Shown here piece after piece: positions 25,220 to 32,666 of a stretch of 64,000 nt of DNA (the first letter of the stretch is position 1; every line of letters begins with the position of its first letter). The notes under the pieces were generated by a model. It searched no databases. It was not told where the DNA came from and was given only the letters and a program-made list of their open reading frames with translations. Source of the stretch: Kocuria rosea. GTDB lineage: Bacteria > Actinomycetota > Actinomycetes > Actinomycetales > Micrococcaceae. The stretch spans positions 1,860,001 to 1,924,000 of the forward strand of contig NZ_CP035103.1 in NCBI RefSeq assembly GCF_006094695.1. Reading direction: 5' to 3'. A program made the position numbers and the translations under genes.

Positions 25220-26067
25220 CCGGTCTCGTCCGTCCCCCGGGCGTCCCCGGCGGACGCAGCGGGGGTTCGGGCCGTGCCGGCGCCGTTGCTGTTCGCGCGG
25301 ACGCTGTCCACGAGGTGGGGCAGCTTGTCGATGAACGGCCCGATGATGTCGATGGGCAGGGGGAAGACCACGGTGGAGTTCTGGTCGGCGCCCAGCTCCA
25401 GGAGGGTCTGCAGGTAGCGCAGCTGCAAGGACGCCGGGTTGCGGCTGAGGGTCTCGGCGGCCTGGCGCAGTTCTTCGGAGGCCTGCAGCTCGCCGCGGGC
25501 GTTGATCACCTTGGCGCGGCGTTCGCGTTCGGCCTCCGCCTCCCGGGCCATGGCCCGCTGCATGGCCTCCGGGATCTCCACGTCCTTGATCTCCACGACG
25601 TTGACCTGCACCCCCCACGGCGTGGTCTGGGCGTCGATGGTCCGGGCGAGGTCCTCGTTGAGATCCGCCCGGTGGGCCAGCAGGGTGTCCAGGTCGGCCC
25701 GTCCCACCACGGACCGCAGCGTGGTCTGGGCGATCTGGGACGTGGCCACGGCGTGGTTCTCCACCGCCATGACCGAGCGCACCGGATCGGTGACCTGGAA
25801 CAGGACGACGGCGTTGACCCGGGCGGGCACGTTGTCCTTGGTGATCACCTCCTGCGGAGGGATGGTCAGCGTCACCACCCGCAGGTCCACCCGCACCAGC
25901 TTGTCCACGCCGGGGACCAGCAGACGCAGGCCGGGACCCAGCACCGGGCGCAAGCGGCCCAGCCGGAACGCGACGCCGCGCTCGTACTCCTTGAGCACCC
26001 GCACCGAGGCCGCCAGCACGCCCAGCACGAGCAGGACGACGACGCCTGTCACCAGCCATGCGCTCAT
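25216..26067 (-). CDS. SPFH/band-7 (stomatin-like) membrane protein
   Basis: A 283-residue protein with one N-terminal helix (ITGVVVLLVLGVL-like, about 5-25) and a band-7 domain: VLKEYERGVAFRLGRLRPVLGPGL, ITKDNVPARVNAVVLFQV, TTLRSVVGRADLDTLLA, then a coiled coil (EAEAERERRAKVINARGELQASEELRQAAE). Stomatins make membrane scaffolds. Here it is the third gene of the norB operon, overlapping the upstream gene by one base and the downstream gene by four. A scaffold for the NO reductase or for membrane integrity under NO is a reasonable inference. The C-terminal 30 residues are low complexity. Confidence 0.9.
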   Translation of the reverse strand: MSAWLVTGVVVLLVLGVLAASVRVLKEYERGVAFRLGRLRPVLGPGLRLLVPGVDKLVRVDLRVVTLTIPPQEVITKDNVPARVNAVVLFQVTDPVRSVMAVENHAVATSQIAQTTLRSVVGRADLDTLLAHRADLNEDLARTIDAQTTPWGVQVNVVEIKDVEIPEAMQRAMAREAEAERERRAKVINARGELQASEELRQAAETLSRNPASLQLRYLQTLLELGADQNSTVVFPLPIDIIGPFIDKLPHLVDSVRANSNGAGTARTPAASAGDARGTDETG

Positions 26068-26735
26068 CAGTTCCTCCTCCTCGACCGTGGTGGGGCCGGT
26101 GGCTGCTCGTCGGGCGGCTCGGGGTGCCGCCGATCGCTGCGGTACCGGATCGGCGGGGCAACGGTGGCCCGCCCGGCGACGGTTTCGTCCAGCGTCTCGA
26201 CCTTCACGGCCAGGGGGAAACCTGCCGGGGACCGGCGCAGGTGGGACCACAGCGGCCAGCTGCCCAGCGCCACCAGGACCACAGCGCCTCCCAGGACCAC
26301 CAGCTCGGCCGGCGCGCGGCGCTCCACCATCATGGCCAGCGGCCAGACGACCGCGAGGACCGCCACGGCGCAGGCGATGCCCCGGTGGAAGCGCTCGGCC
26401 TCCGATGCCGGCCACGGGTCCACGTTGCGCCCGATCTGCCGGCCCTGCTGCGAGGTGGTGCAGGTGGACTTCACCGGACAGGCGTTGCACACCGTGGGAG
26501 AGGCCCGGTAGCGCATCACCCGGTTGTCCGGGTCGAAGGACTGCGGCCACAGCCACTGGTCCTGCGGGCACTGCCAGGCGTCGTGGTCGGCGTGGTAGAC
26601 GAATCCGCCGTCGTGCCACCGTGCGGTCCGGGCGGCGGTGCCGCGGGCCATCCGGTCCACGCCGAAGGCCGCGGCCAGCAGGAAGACCGCGTACCCCGCC
26701 GCCAGCCACACGGTAATGTCGATGCCGGTCGTCAT
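26067..26735 (-). CDS. Membrane protein with WhiB-like four-cysteine pattern
   Basis: A 222-residue protein with a helix at about 5-27, then a polar segment of about 90 residues, then two helices (about 120-137 and 142-160) and a basic C-terminus. The polar segment has Cys56, Cys83, Cys86 and Cys92: C-x26-C-x2-C-x5-C, with the local motif TVCNACPVKSTC. WhiB-like proteins bind an NO-reactive [4Fe-4S] cluster with C-x(n)-C-x2-C-x5-C and a similar VC-x-x-CPV-x-x-x-C. The G(V/I)W turn of WhiB is not obvious, and zinc ribbons of some transposases look alike, so cluster binding is a hypothesis. It sits directly after norB with an ATGA overlap. Confidence 0.8.
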   Translation of the reverse strand: MTTGIDITVWLAAGYAVFLLAAAFGVDRMARGTAARTARWHDGGFVYHADHDAWQCPQDQWLWPQSFDPDNRVMRYRASPTVCNACPVKSTCTTSQQGRQIGRNVDPWPASEAERFHRGIACAVAVLAVVWPLAMMVERRAPAELVVLGGAVVLVALGSWPLWSHLRRSPAGFPLAVKVETLDETVAGRATVAPPIRYRSDRRHPEPPDEQPPAPPRSRRRN

Positions 26736-29149
26736 GGTGCTCCTCCCGCTCGTCCCGGGTCCTCCGGGGGCCGGTCGTCCCCGCGGCGGTCGGACCGGTA
26801 GCGGGACGCGGGCGGCGAGCCGTCCACCGGAGCGGGCCCGGCGGCCGCGTCCACCGGCTGCTCCTCCACGAACAGCGCCTCGACGGGGACCACCTGCGTG
26901 GTGGCCCGGATCCCGTGCCGCACGCCCGTCCAGGTGATCCACAGGAACGGCAGCACCCCGCCGACGATGAAGACGATGTCCCCGGGCAGGCGCAACCACT
27001 CCAGGACGGCGTTGCCCGGGTTGGTGAGGTACTGCAGGGACCGGGCCTCGAAGTAGCCGTCGTTGACGGAGTGCCACAGCTGCACCACCCCCAGCGGCAG
27101 CAGGGTCGCGAAGGTCATCCACGCCAGGCCCAGGTTGAGCGACCAGAACGAGAGCTTGGCCAGCCGGTCCGGCCACCGGTCGGGCGGGATCATGTAGCGC
27201 AGGGCGAACAGCGCAAGTCCCACGGCCATCATGCCGTAGACGCCCATCATCGCCCCGTGGGCGTGATTGGCGGTCAGGGCCGTGCCGATCTGGTAGTAGG
27301 AGATCACCGGCAGGTTGATGAGGAAGCCGAAGACGCCGGCGCCGAGGAAGTTCCAGAACCCCACGGCGACGAGGAACATCACCGCCCAGCGGTGCGGGAA
27401 GGGCGCCGAGGACCGGGACTCCTGCCGGGAGCCCAGTTGCAGGAAGGTCCACGCCTCGATGGTCAGGAACGTGAGCGGGATGACCTCCAGCGCGGAGAAG
27501 AACGCGCCGAGGGCCATGTGCTCCACCGGGGTGCCGGAGAAGTACAGGTGGTGCATGGTGCCCAGCACCCCACCGACGGAGTACAGGATGACGTCGAGGA
27601 AGATGATGGCGATGGCGATCGGGCGCCGCACCACGCCCAGCATGACGAAGATGTAGGCGACCATGACGGTGGTGAACAGCTCGAGGAAGTCCTCCACCCA
27701 CAGGTGCACCACCCAGAACCGCCAGTAGTCGGCGACGGTCAGGTGCGTCTCGGTGCCGGCGAGCATGCCGACGGCGTAGAAGGCCGGGATGGCGAGTCCG
27801 GCGAAGAAGAACAGCCACGGCATGTTGGTCCGGTGCTCGGTCTTGAGACGGGCGCGGATGCCGCGGTAGATGATGGCGATCCACAGGAACAGCCCCACCA
27901 CGAGCATGCCCTGCCAGACTCTGGGCAGGTCCAGGTACTCCCACTGCTGGTCCCAGAACGGTGAGCCCTCGGCCCACTCGACGCCGAAAACGCTCAGGGC
28001 CGAGCCGACGATCGTGCCGGCCACCACGACGGCCAGGGCACCGAGCAGACCGTAGGCCAGCCAGTGCTGGCGTTTCGGCTCGCGGCCGGAGACGTAGGGG
28101 GTCAGGAAGATGCCCGCGGCCAGGAACGAGGCGGCGGTCCACAGCAGAGACAGCTGCACGTGCCAGGTGCGGGCCAGGTTGAACGGCAGCAGTTGGGCGA
28201 GGTCGAAGCCGAAGAAGCTGGTCAGGTCCGACCGGTAGTGCTGGATCGCGCCTCCCAGCAGCGCCTGGGCAAGGAACATGAGGGCGACGACGAAGAAGAA
28301 CCACACCGTGGCCCGCTGCGCGGGGGTGACCGCGACCTCCCCGGGCTGCTTGAACGCCAGCGTGGGGGCCTCGGAGCCGTGCCAGCCCAGCTTCTGGCTC
28401 CACCGGCCGTAGACGGCGAACAGCACACCCAGACCCACGAGCAGGGCCGTCAGGGACAGCCCGCTCCACACCAGGATGTCCGCGGTGGGCCCGTTGTCGA
28501 CCAGCGGTTCGGGCGGCCAGTTGTTGGTGTAGGAGTAGTCGTGGCCGGGCCGCTCGGCGGCGGCCGCCCATCCGGTCCAGGCGAAGAAGGCGGTCAGGTC
28601 GTGGATGTCTTCCCTGTCGGTGATCGCGTTCGGGACCAGTCCGTGGCGGGTGTCGGGGGCGCCGAAGAAGTCGCCGTAGTGGCCTTTCAGCTCGTCGAAG
28701 GCCGCCACCTGCAGGCCGGTGAGCTCCAGGGTGCCGGTGGCCTCGTCGTAGCGGTTGGCCCGGAACATCTGCGTCAGCTCGCCCTGCGGGTCCTGGACCC
28801 CGGACGCCTCAAGCTCCTCGAGGACGAAGGTGGCGGACCGGCGCAGATAGTCGGCGGTGTAGTCGGGGCCCAGATACCCGCCGTGGCCGACGATCGAACC
28901 GTACTCCTGCAGGCCGCGGCGCAGGAAAATCTGCTGGCCCTCCGTGATGTCCTCATCGGTGAAGACGACCCGGCCCGCGCTGTCCACGACCCGGTCCGGC
29001 TGGGGCATCGCATCGGTGTAGGTCCGGAAGGCGAGGAACCCCATGACGAAGAAGCCGAAGATCATCACCAGGGCCACGCCCTGGACCCAGCCCTTGGCCA
29101 CCGGCGAGTCGGCCGGACCCCGCACACTCGACGACGTCCGCTCAGCCAT
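26732..29149 (-). CDS. norB: Quinol-dependent nitric oxide reductase (qNor)
   Basis: An 805-residue heme-copper-family protein that reduces 2 NO to N2O with electrons from quinol. The N-terminal extracytoplasmic extension (ITEGQQIFLRRGLQEYGSIVGHGGYLGPDYTADYL) has no CxxCH heme c site, marking the quinol type. The core has many helices and histidine ligands, e.g. ARTWHVQLSLLW, YWRFWVVHLWVEDFLELF, MHHLYFSG and NHAHGAMMGVYG. The ATG at 29149 follows AAAGGGG. It is first in a four-gene operon where each gene overlaps the next by 1-4 nt. Promoter box 3 lies about 115 nt upstream. Detoxification or respiration are both possible. Confidence 0.95.
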   Translation of the reverse strand: MAERTSSSVRGPADSPVAKGWVQGVALVMIFGFFVMGFLAFRTYTDAMPQPDRVVDSAGRVVFTDEDITEGQQIFLRRGLQEYGSIVGHGGYLGPDYTADYLRRSATFVLEELEASGVQDPQGELTQMFRANRYDEATGTLELTGLQVAAFDELKGHYGDFFGAPDTRHGLVPNAITDREDIHDLTAFFAWTGWAAAAERPGHDYSYTNNWPPEPLVDNGPTADILVWSGLSLTALLVGLGVLFAVYGRWSQKLGWHGSEAPTLAFKQPGEVAVTPAQRATVWFFFVVALMFLAQALLGGAIQHYRSDLTSFFGFDLAQLLPFNLARTWHVQLSLLWTAASFLAAGIFLTPYVSGREPKRQHWLAYGLLGALAVVVAGTIVGSALSVFGVEWAEGSPFWDQQWEYLDLPRVWQGMLVVGLFLWIAIIYRGIRARLKTEHRTNMPWLFFFAGLAIPAFYAVGMLAGTETHLTVADYWRFWVVHLWVEDFLELFTTVMVAYIFVMLGVVRRPIAIAIIFLDVILYSVGGVLGTMHHLYFSGTPVEHMALGAFFSALEVIPLTFLTIEAWTFLQLGSRQESRSSAPFPHRWAVMFLVAVGFWNFLGAGVFGFLINLPVISYYQIGTALTANHAHGAMMGVYGMMAVGLALFALRYMIPPDRWPDRLAKLSFWSLNLGLAWMTFATLLPLGVVQLWHSVNDGYFEARSLQYLTNPGNAVLEWLRLPGDIVFIVGGVLPFLWITWTGVRHGIRATTQVVPVEALFVEEQPVDAAAGPAPVDGSPPASRYRSDRRGDDRPPEDPGRAGGAP

Positions 29150-29233
29150 GACGACCCCTTTGACTCGAAGCAAAAACCTCAGGAATTCATGTGCGAACTC
29201 TGTGCTGACGTCCAGTTCAGGCAGTTAGGCGGC

Positions 29234-29304
29234 ACGATACTCCAGCCGCAGCGGAGGTGAACATGATTAAGATCATGTTTCCCATGATTGTGGGCACGTG
29301 GGTT
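29234..29304. promoter_or_regulatory. Crp/Fnr box promoter 3 (norB), possibly bidirectional
   Basis: The palindrome ATGATTAAGATCAT (29263-29276) is the most symmetric of the set. Toward norB, TATCGT (29239-29234, minus strand) lies 37 nt from the box edge. Toward the plus strand, TGGGTT (29299-29304) lies 36 nt away and could drive the gene at 29448. Confidence 0.8.
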
Positions 29305-29447
29305 GAGGTGACCGGTCCACCAGAGACCGGACCGCCCCGCGGATCGCGGGGCGTCCCGCAAGCGAAGGCATGGCACCAGATGTAAGAGAGCATGATGTTG
29401 TTGATACGGTGACCTGACCTGTCGGTGCATCAGTCCCGGATCCTGTG

Positions 29448-29738
29448 ATGGCAAAAGAAATGACTCCCGACGAGCGACGGTTGCTCTCAGGGTGGGTCGA
29501 GCAGTTGAGGGCCGAGTTCGGCCTGGAGGGGCTGGAGGCTCCCCTTGAAGAACTGCTGGCTCTGGCCGGGGCCGTTTCCGCCGCAGTGGCCCGCCCCGCG
29601 GTGCCGGTGACGGCCTATGTCGCCGGTTACCTCGCAGCTATCCGTGCCCAGGACATTGAGGGGCACGGCGTTGGACAAGCGGTGCGCGACGTTGCCGGCG
29701 CCGTCCCGGCACCGGCGGCCGGCCCCCGGAAGAACTGA
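29448..29738 (+). CDS. DUF6457-like small protein
   Basis: A 96-residue soluble helical protein (MTPDERRLLSGWVEQLRAEFGL... VARPAVPVTAYVAGYLAA...). It resembles DUF6457, a domain found alone or fused to molybdopterin-guanine-dinucleotide transferase MobA in actinobacteria; this assignment is from memory of the family. It is divergent from norB and could use the plus-strand side of box promoter 3. A molybdopterin oxidoreductase is encoded 3 kb downstream, which fits a cofactor role, but that is inference. ATG 29448 is preferred to the adjoining GTG 29445. Confidence 0.7.
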   Translation: MAKEMTPDERRLLSGWVEQLRAEFGLEGLEAPLEELLALAGAVSAAVARPAVPVTAYVAGYLAAIRAQDIEGHGVGQAVRDVAGAVPAPAAGPRKN

Positions 29739-30087
29739 GGGCGGCCCGGGGCGACCTGGCCGGTGCGCCATGCTCAGCGCAGCCGAACCTGCACCTGCGA
29801 CCACCCACCCAGGGGTCGTCGTCCTGACGGATGTTCCTTATGGCGGCAAACGGTTATTGAGGCGTTGGTAGCGCTCTGCCGCGGGTATGTGGGCTGCACG
29901 AGTGTGGAGCACCAGTGCGTGCTGTTGTGCTGAGCCGTCGCACGGCACGAGCTCTGCGGGCACGGTCGACAGCGATGTATTCCTGTCGAGGTTTCTCGCT
30001 CAAGGCGTTGATCCTCCAGGCGATGGTGTCGATTTCTCTGTTCCCCATCGGCGGGAGCACGAGGTCGCAGACTTGAGGTCGACGACG
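29739..30087. other. Gap without recognised gene
   Basis: No reading frame looks protein-like in either direction. I saw no clear hairpin, repeat or promoter. Confidence 0.5.
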
Positions 30088-30306
30088 TCAGTGGTTGCTG
30101 GTTTCCTGTTCCTGTTGGGCGGGCGGTGTGCTCTCGAGGTCGTTGGTGGCGATGTCGAGGGAGAGGAGGCCGATGCTGATGACCGCCACGAGCGAGGCGA
30201 GGAAGCCGAGCACGCCGAGGATCAACCCCGGGGAGGAGCCTTGGCCGGCATTGATGGTGACGGTGCGGTCGGGGTCATAGGACTTGTGCTGTTCCATGGT
30301 TGCCAT
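30088..30306 (-). CDS. Small single-pass membrane protein
   Basis: A 72-residue protein with a polar N-terminus (MATMEQHKSYDPDRTVTINAGQG), one long hydrophobic segment (LILGVLGFLASLVAVISIGLL) and a polar Gln/Glu-rich tail. The codon use is natural for the region. The start could be ATG 30306 or ATG 30297; no good Shine-Dalgarno is seen, so it may be leaderless. No family recognised. Confidence 0.55.
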   Translation of the reverse strand: MATMEQHKSYDPDRTVTINAGQGSSPGLILGVLGFLASLVAVISIGLLSLDIATNDLESTPPAQQEQETSNH

Positions 30307-30676
30307 TGTGTGCGACCGGCGGCGAACCGTCACGGGACCAGCGGTTCATGGCAGATTCGTCGAGTAATTGGCGTGGGCAGAAGGCCTGACGACGAGGCGA
30401 TTCGGGTGGTCCCCCTGAAAAGTAGCATGAGAGCCCGAGCGGTACAGAACCTTCACCTCTGAGGAGCCCAGCGCCCGGGACGTCGGCTCCGATGCGCGAC
30501 ACACGCACCACCGCTCCGGAGCCCTGGCCGTCGTCCACGGGTTCCGGTGATGCTTCACGGAAGAGCCTGTGCCGATGGTCCGGTGGACCTGAGTGCCTCA
30601 GTCAGCCGTAGACAGTTCATCGAGGCGCAGCGGGACCAGCTTGGCCGTTCGTGATCACCTTCTCGCTGCCGGTGGA
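30307..30676. other. Gap without recognised gene
   Basis: Nothing convincing on either strand. It separates the small membrane gene from the end of the methyltransferase gene. Confidence 0.45.
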
Positions 30677-31486
30677 TCAGGGCTTGTAGCCCACCAGTCC
30701 TATGGCACCGATGTGCTCTCCCAGTGCCCGGAAGGTTCTCCGCAGGGTCAGTATCCGCGCCCTGATCGCCCGGTCCCGCACGATCCTGCCGGCGATCGCC
30801 AGCGTCCTGAGTATGCCTTCGTCCTGTAGGACCTGTCCGGGGCGCAGCAGTCCCATGGGCACCAGGGTCTGATGCTCGATGACGAACCCTGCATCCTCCA
30901 CCAGTCGCCGCCAATCGGCGGTGGTCAGGGGCCGGGCACCCACGTGGAGCGCCTCGCTCAGCTGCTGACGCACGGCATCCTGCTCGGACCCCGGTGCCTG
31001 GTCCGGGAGCAGGGCAAGCTCGTGCAATCCAAAGCGTCCCCCCGGTTCAAGGACCCGGAAGGCCTCGGCGACGATCCGGCGTTTGGCCGGCTCCGGCAGC
31101 ATCGACAGGTAGGCCTCGCCGAGAACCACGGTGGCGCTGCCGTCGTCGAGCCCCGTGGCCTGGGCATCGGCCGTGCGGCAGATGTAGGCGGGGTTCGCGA
31201 AGAGATCCTGGACGACTGCCGCCGCCCGAGGGTCCCGCTCGACCCCGGTGTATCCGGCGGGCCGGCGGTCCAGGATCAAGCGGGTGGTTCCGCCCACGCC
31301 CGGGGCGAACTCGACGACACGGTCCTGACCGGTGATGTGTAGGCGGTCGAGCAGTCCCAGCGTGAGTCGTCGACCGCCGGGGCGAAGCACTCGTTTGCCG
31401 ATCCGCGCGAGCAGCCAGTGGGCAGGCACCCTGGCTGGGTCGACGTGCTCCCCGGGCAGCGGCGGGCGGGTTCTGGTGGTCATCAT
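30677..31486 (-). CDS. Class I SAM-dependent methyltransferase
   Basis: A 269-residue Rossmann methyltransferase. Motif I is VVEFAPGVGGTTRLIL (about residues 57-72), the acidic end of strand 2 is VERDPRAAA, and motif IV is GSATVVLGEAYLSMLP. The C-terminal part (about 170-269) would bind substrate. Family similarity is to ubiquinone/menaquinone-type methyltransferases, but the substrate is unknown. It begins 17 nt after a cupin gene on the same strand, forming a two-gene operon. Confidence 0.82.
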   Translation of the reverse strand: MMTTRTRPPLPGEHVDPARVPAHWLLARIGKRVLRPGGRRLTLGLLDRLHITGQDRVVEFAPGVGGTTRLILDRRPAGYTGVERDPRAAAVVQDLFANPAYICRTADAQATGLDDGSATVVLGEAYLSMLPEPAKRRIVAEAFRVLEPGGRFGLHELALLPDQAPGSEQDAVRQQLSEALHVGARPLTTADWRRLVEDAGFVIEHQTLVPMGLLRPGQVLQDEGILRTLAIAGRIVRDRAIRARILTLRRTFRALGEHIGAIGLVGYKP

Positions 31487-31502
31487 GGTTTCGCGCCCCG
31501 GC

Positions 31503-31883
31503 TCAGGCTTGGCGGGGTTCGGGCCACTGGCGGATCCCCGTGACGAAGTCCGCGGGACCGGCCGAGACGATGAGCTCGGCGGGTTCGTCCCCGGGATTGC
31601 TCAGTGAGACCTCCTCGTCCTTGCGCACCAGTGCTGAGGAGCCGACCCCGACGTCGACGGAGGCCGTGCCGTCGGAGATCGTCACCCGCCCGGCCACGGG
31701 GGTGAGGATGACGTCCGACCCGCCGTGCCGGTGCGCCGGCATGCCTGATCCGGTCGGAACGCTCACCCGGACGAGGCCGATGTCGGGCCCGTCCTCCTCG
31801 CCGCCGAAGAGGATGGTGACGGTGGGCGTGTTCTCTCCCGGGGGCCGGCGGTGCGGGGCGTTCTCTGCGGTGCGCAGTTCCAT
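31503..31883 (-). CDS. Cupin-domain protein
   Basis: A 126-residue cupin. Motif 1: GSGMPAHRHGGSDVILTPVAGRVTISDG. Motif 2: SLSNPGDEPAELIVSAGPADF. It is first in an operon with the methyltransferase. The AT-rich upstream gap holds an imperfect palindrome at 31930-31957 that may be its operator. The ligand is unknown. Confidence 0.8.
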   Translation of the reverse strand: MELRTAENAPHRRPPGENTPTVTILFGGEEDGPDIGLVRVSVPTGSGMPAHRHGGSDVILTPVAGRVTISDGTASVDVGVGSSALVRKDEEVSLSNPGDEPAELIVSAGPADFVTGIRQWPEPRQA

Positions 31884-31929
31884 GGCGTTCTTCCCTCGTG
31901 TCGGGGCAGGACTTCAGCCGCCCTAACGG

Positions 31930-31957
31930 AATTAGATCAGACGAGTGTTACCTAATT
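31930..31957. promoter_or_regulatory. AT-rich inverted repeat upstream of the cupin-methyltransferase operon
   Basis: AATTAG (31930-31935) and CTAATT (31952-31957) face each other across 16 nt in an otherwise GC-rich region. It could be an Rrf2- or TetR-type operator or a promoter. The rest of 31884-32234 shows no gene. Confidence 0.35.
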
Positions 31958-32234
31958 ACTGTGATGCTAGCGGCTTTTCCGATCGTGAGATACCCCACCG
32001 GTGCCGACCCCGGCCGTGGCCTCCTTGCGCCTGGCTCAGAGCCGTACCGGCTGTGATGTTCGCCGCCGGTAGCACTGAACTTGAGGCTCGGGCAGCCGGC
32101 TTACATGGCGACCACGGCCTGCCGGCAGAACCCCTGACCTCGACCGGCCTGGGCGTGCTCGGACACGACCGCCCGACCCGCCGCTTTGGGCTGACGCCGA
32201 AGGACTCGTCCGGATCCGAAGCACCGCGGGGAGC

Positions 32235-32276
32235 ATGATCGAGATCATGTTGCCGGTAGCGGCGGGCCCGTAGGTT
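32235..32276 (+). promoter_or_regulatory. Crp/Fnr box promoter 4 (molybdopterin oxidoreductase operon)
   Basis: Box ATGATCGAGATCATG (32235-32249) with -10 TAGGTT (32271-32276), 36 nt from box start. The -10 is identical to that of promoter 1. The first downstream gene starts at 32339. Confidence 0.8.
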
Positions 32277-32338
32277 GGGATGGCCGGTCCGAACGGTCGG
32301 CACAGCATTCTGGAGCACCCGCTGATCTGGAGGTCATG

Positions 32339-32569
32339 ATGGCACTGGTACCGGAGAACACCTTGATCACCGCGACTCCCGAGCAGGGTCGTGAGCTGGC
32401 CATCATGTTGGCCCGGAAGACCGTGGCCGCCATTCAGACCGATCCCGAGACCCGCCAGGTGCTGCGGCCCGGGTACGCGACGAGTGCTGATTCCCTCACG
32501 ATGGCCACCCACGTCGTGGCCATCGAGTTCGCCACCGTGGCCGCGGCCAACAACTATTGGCGCGACTGA
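32339..32569 (+). CDS. Small protein of unknown function, first gene after box promoter 4
   Basis: A 76-residue soluble protein (MALVPENTLITATPEQGRELAIML... VAIEFATVAAANNYWRD). Two adjacent ATG codons exist; 32339 has the better spacing to GGAGG. It looks alpha/beta, and no family was recognised. It lies 97 nt before the molybdopterin oxidoreductase gene, in the same direction and behind the same promoter, so a shared role under NO or low oxygen is likely. Confidence 0.65.
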   Translation: MALVPENTLITATPEQGRELAIMLARKTVAAIQTDPETRQVLRPGYATSADSLTMATHVVAIEFATVAAANNYWRD

Positions 32570-32666
32570 ACCGATCCCTCCCCGGCCGTTGCTCCATGCC
32601 GGGGCCGATCCACCAGCAGTCGGACGACCCCGCGGACCACGGGGTCGTCCGGTAAGGAGCAGCATC

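Noticed and set aside
26067..26735. Calling this gene a true WhiB regulator
   Set aside because: It has three membrane helices and no G(V/I)W turn or basic DNA-binding tail of classical Wbl proteins; only the cysteine spacing matches.
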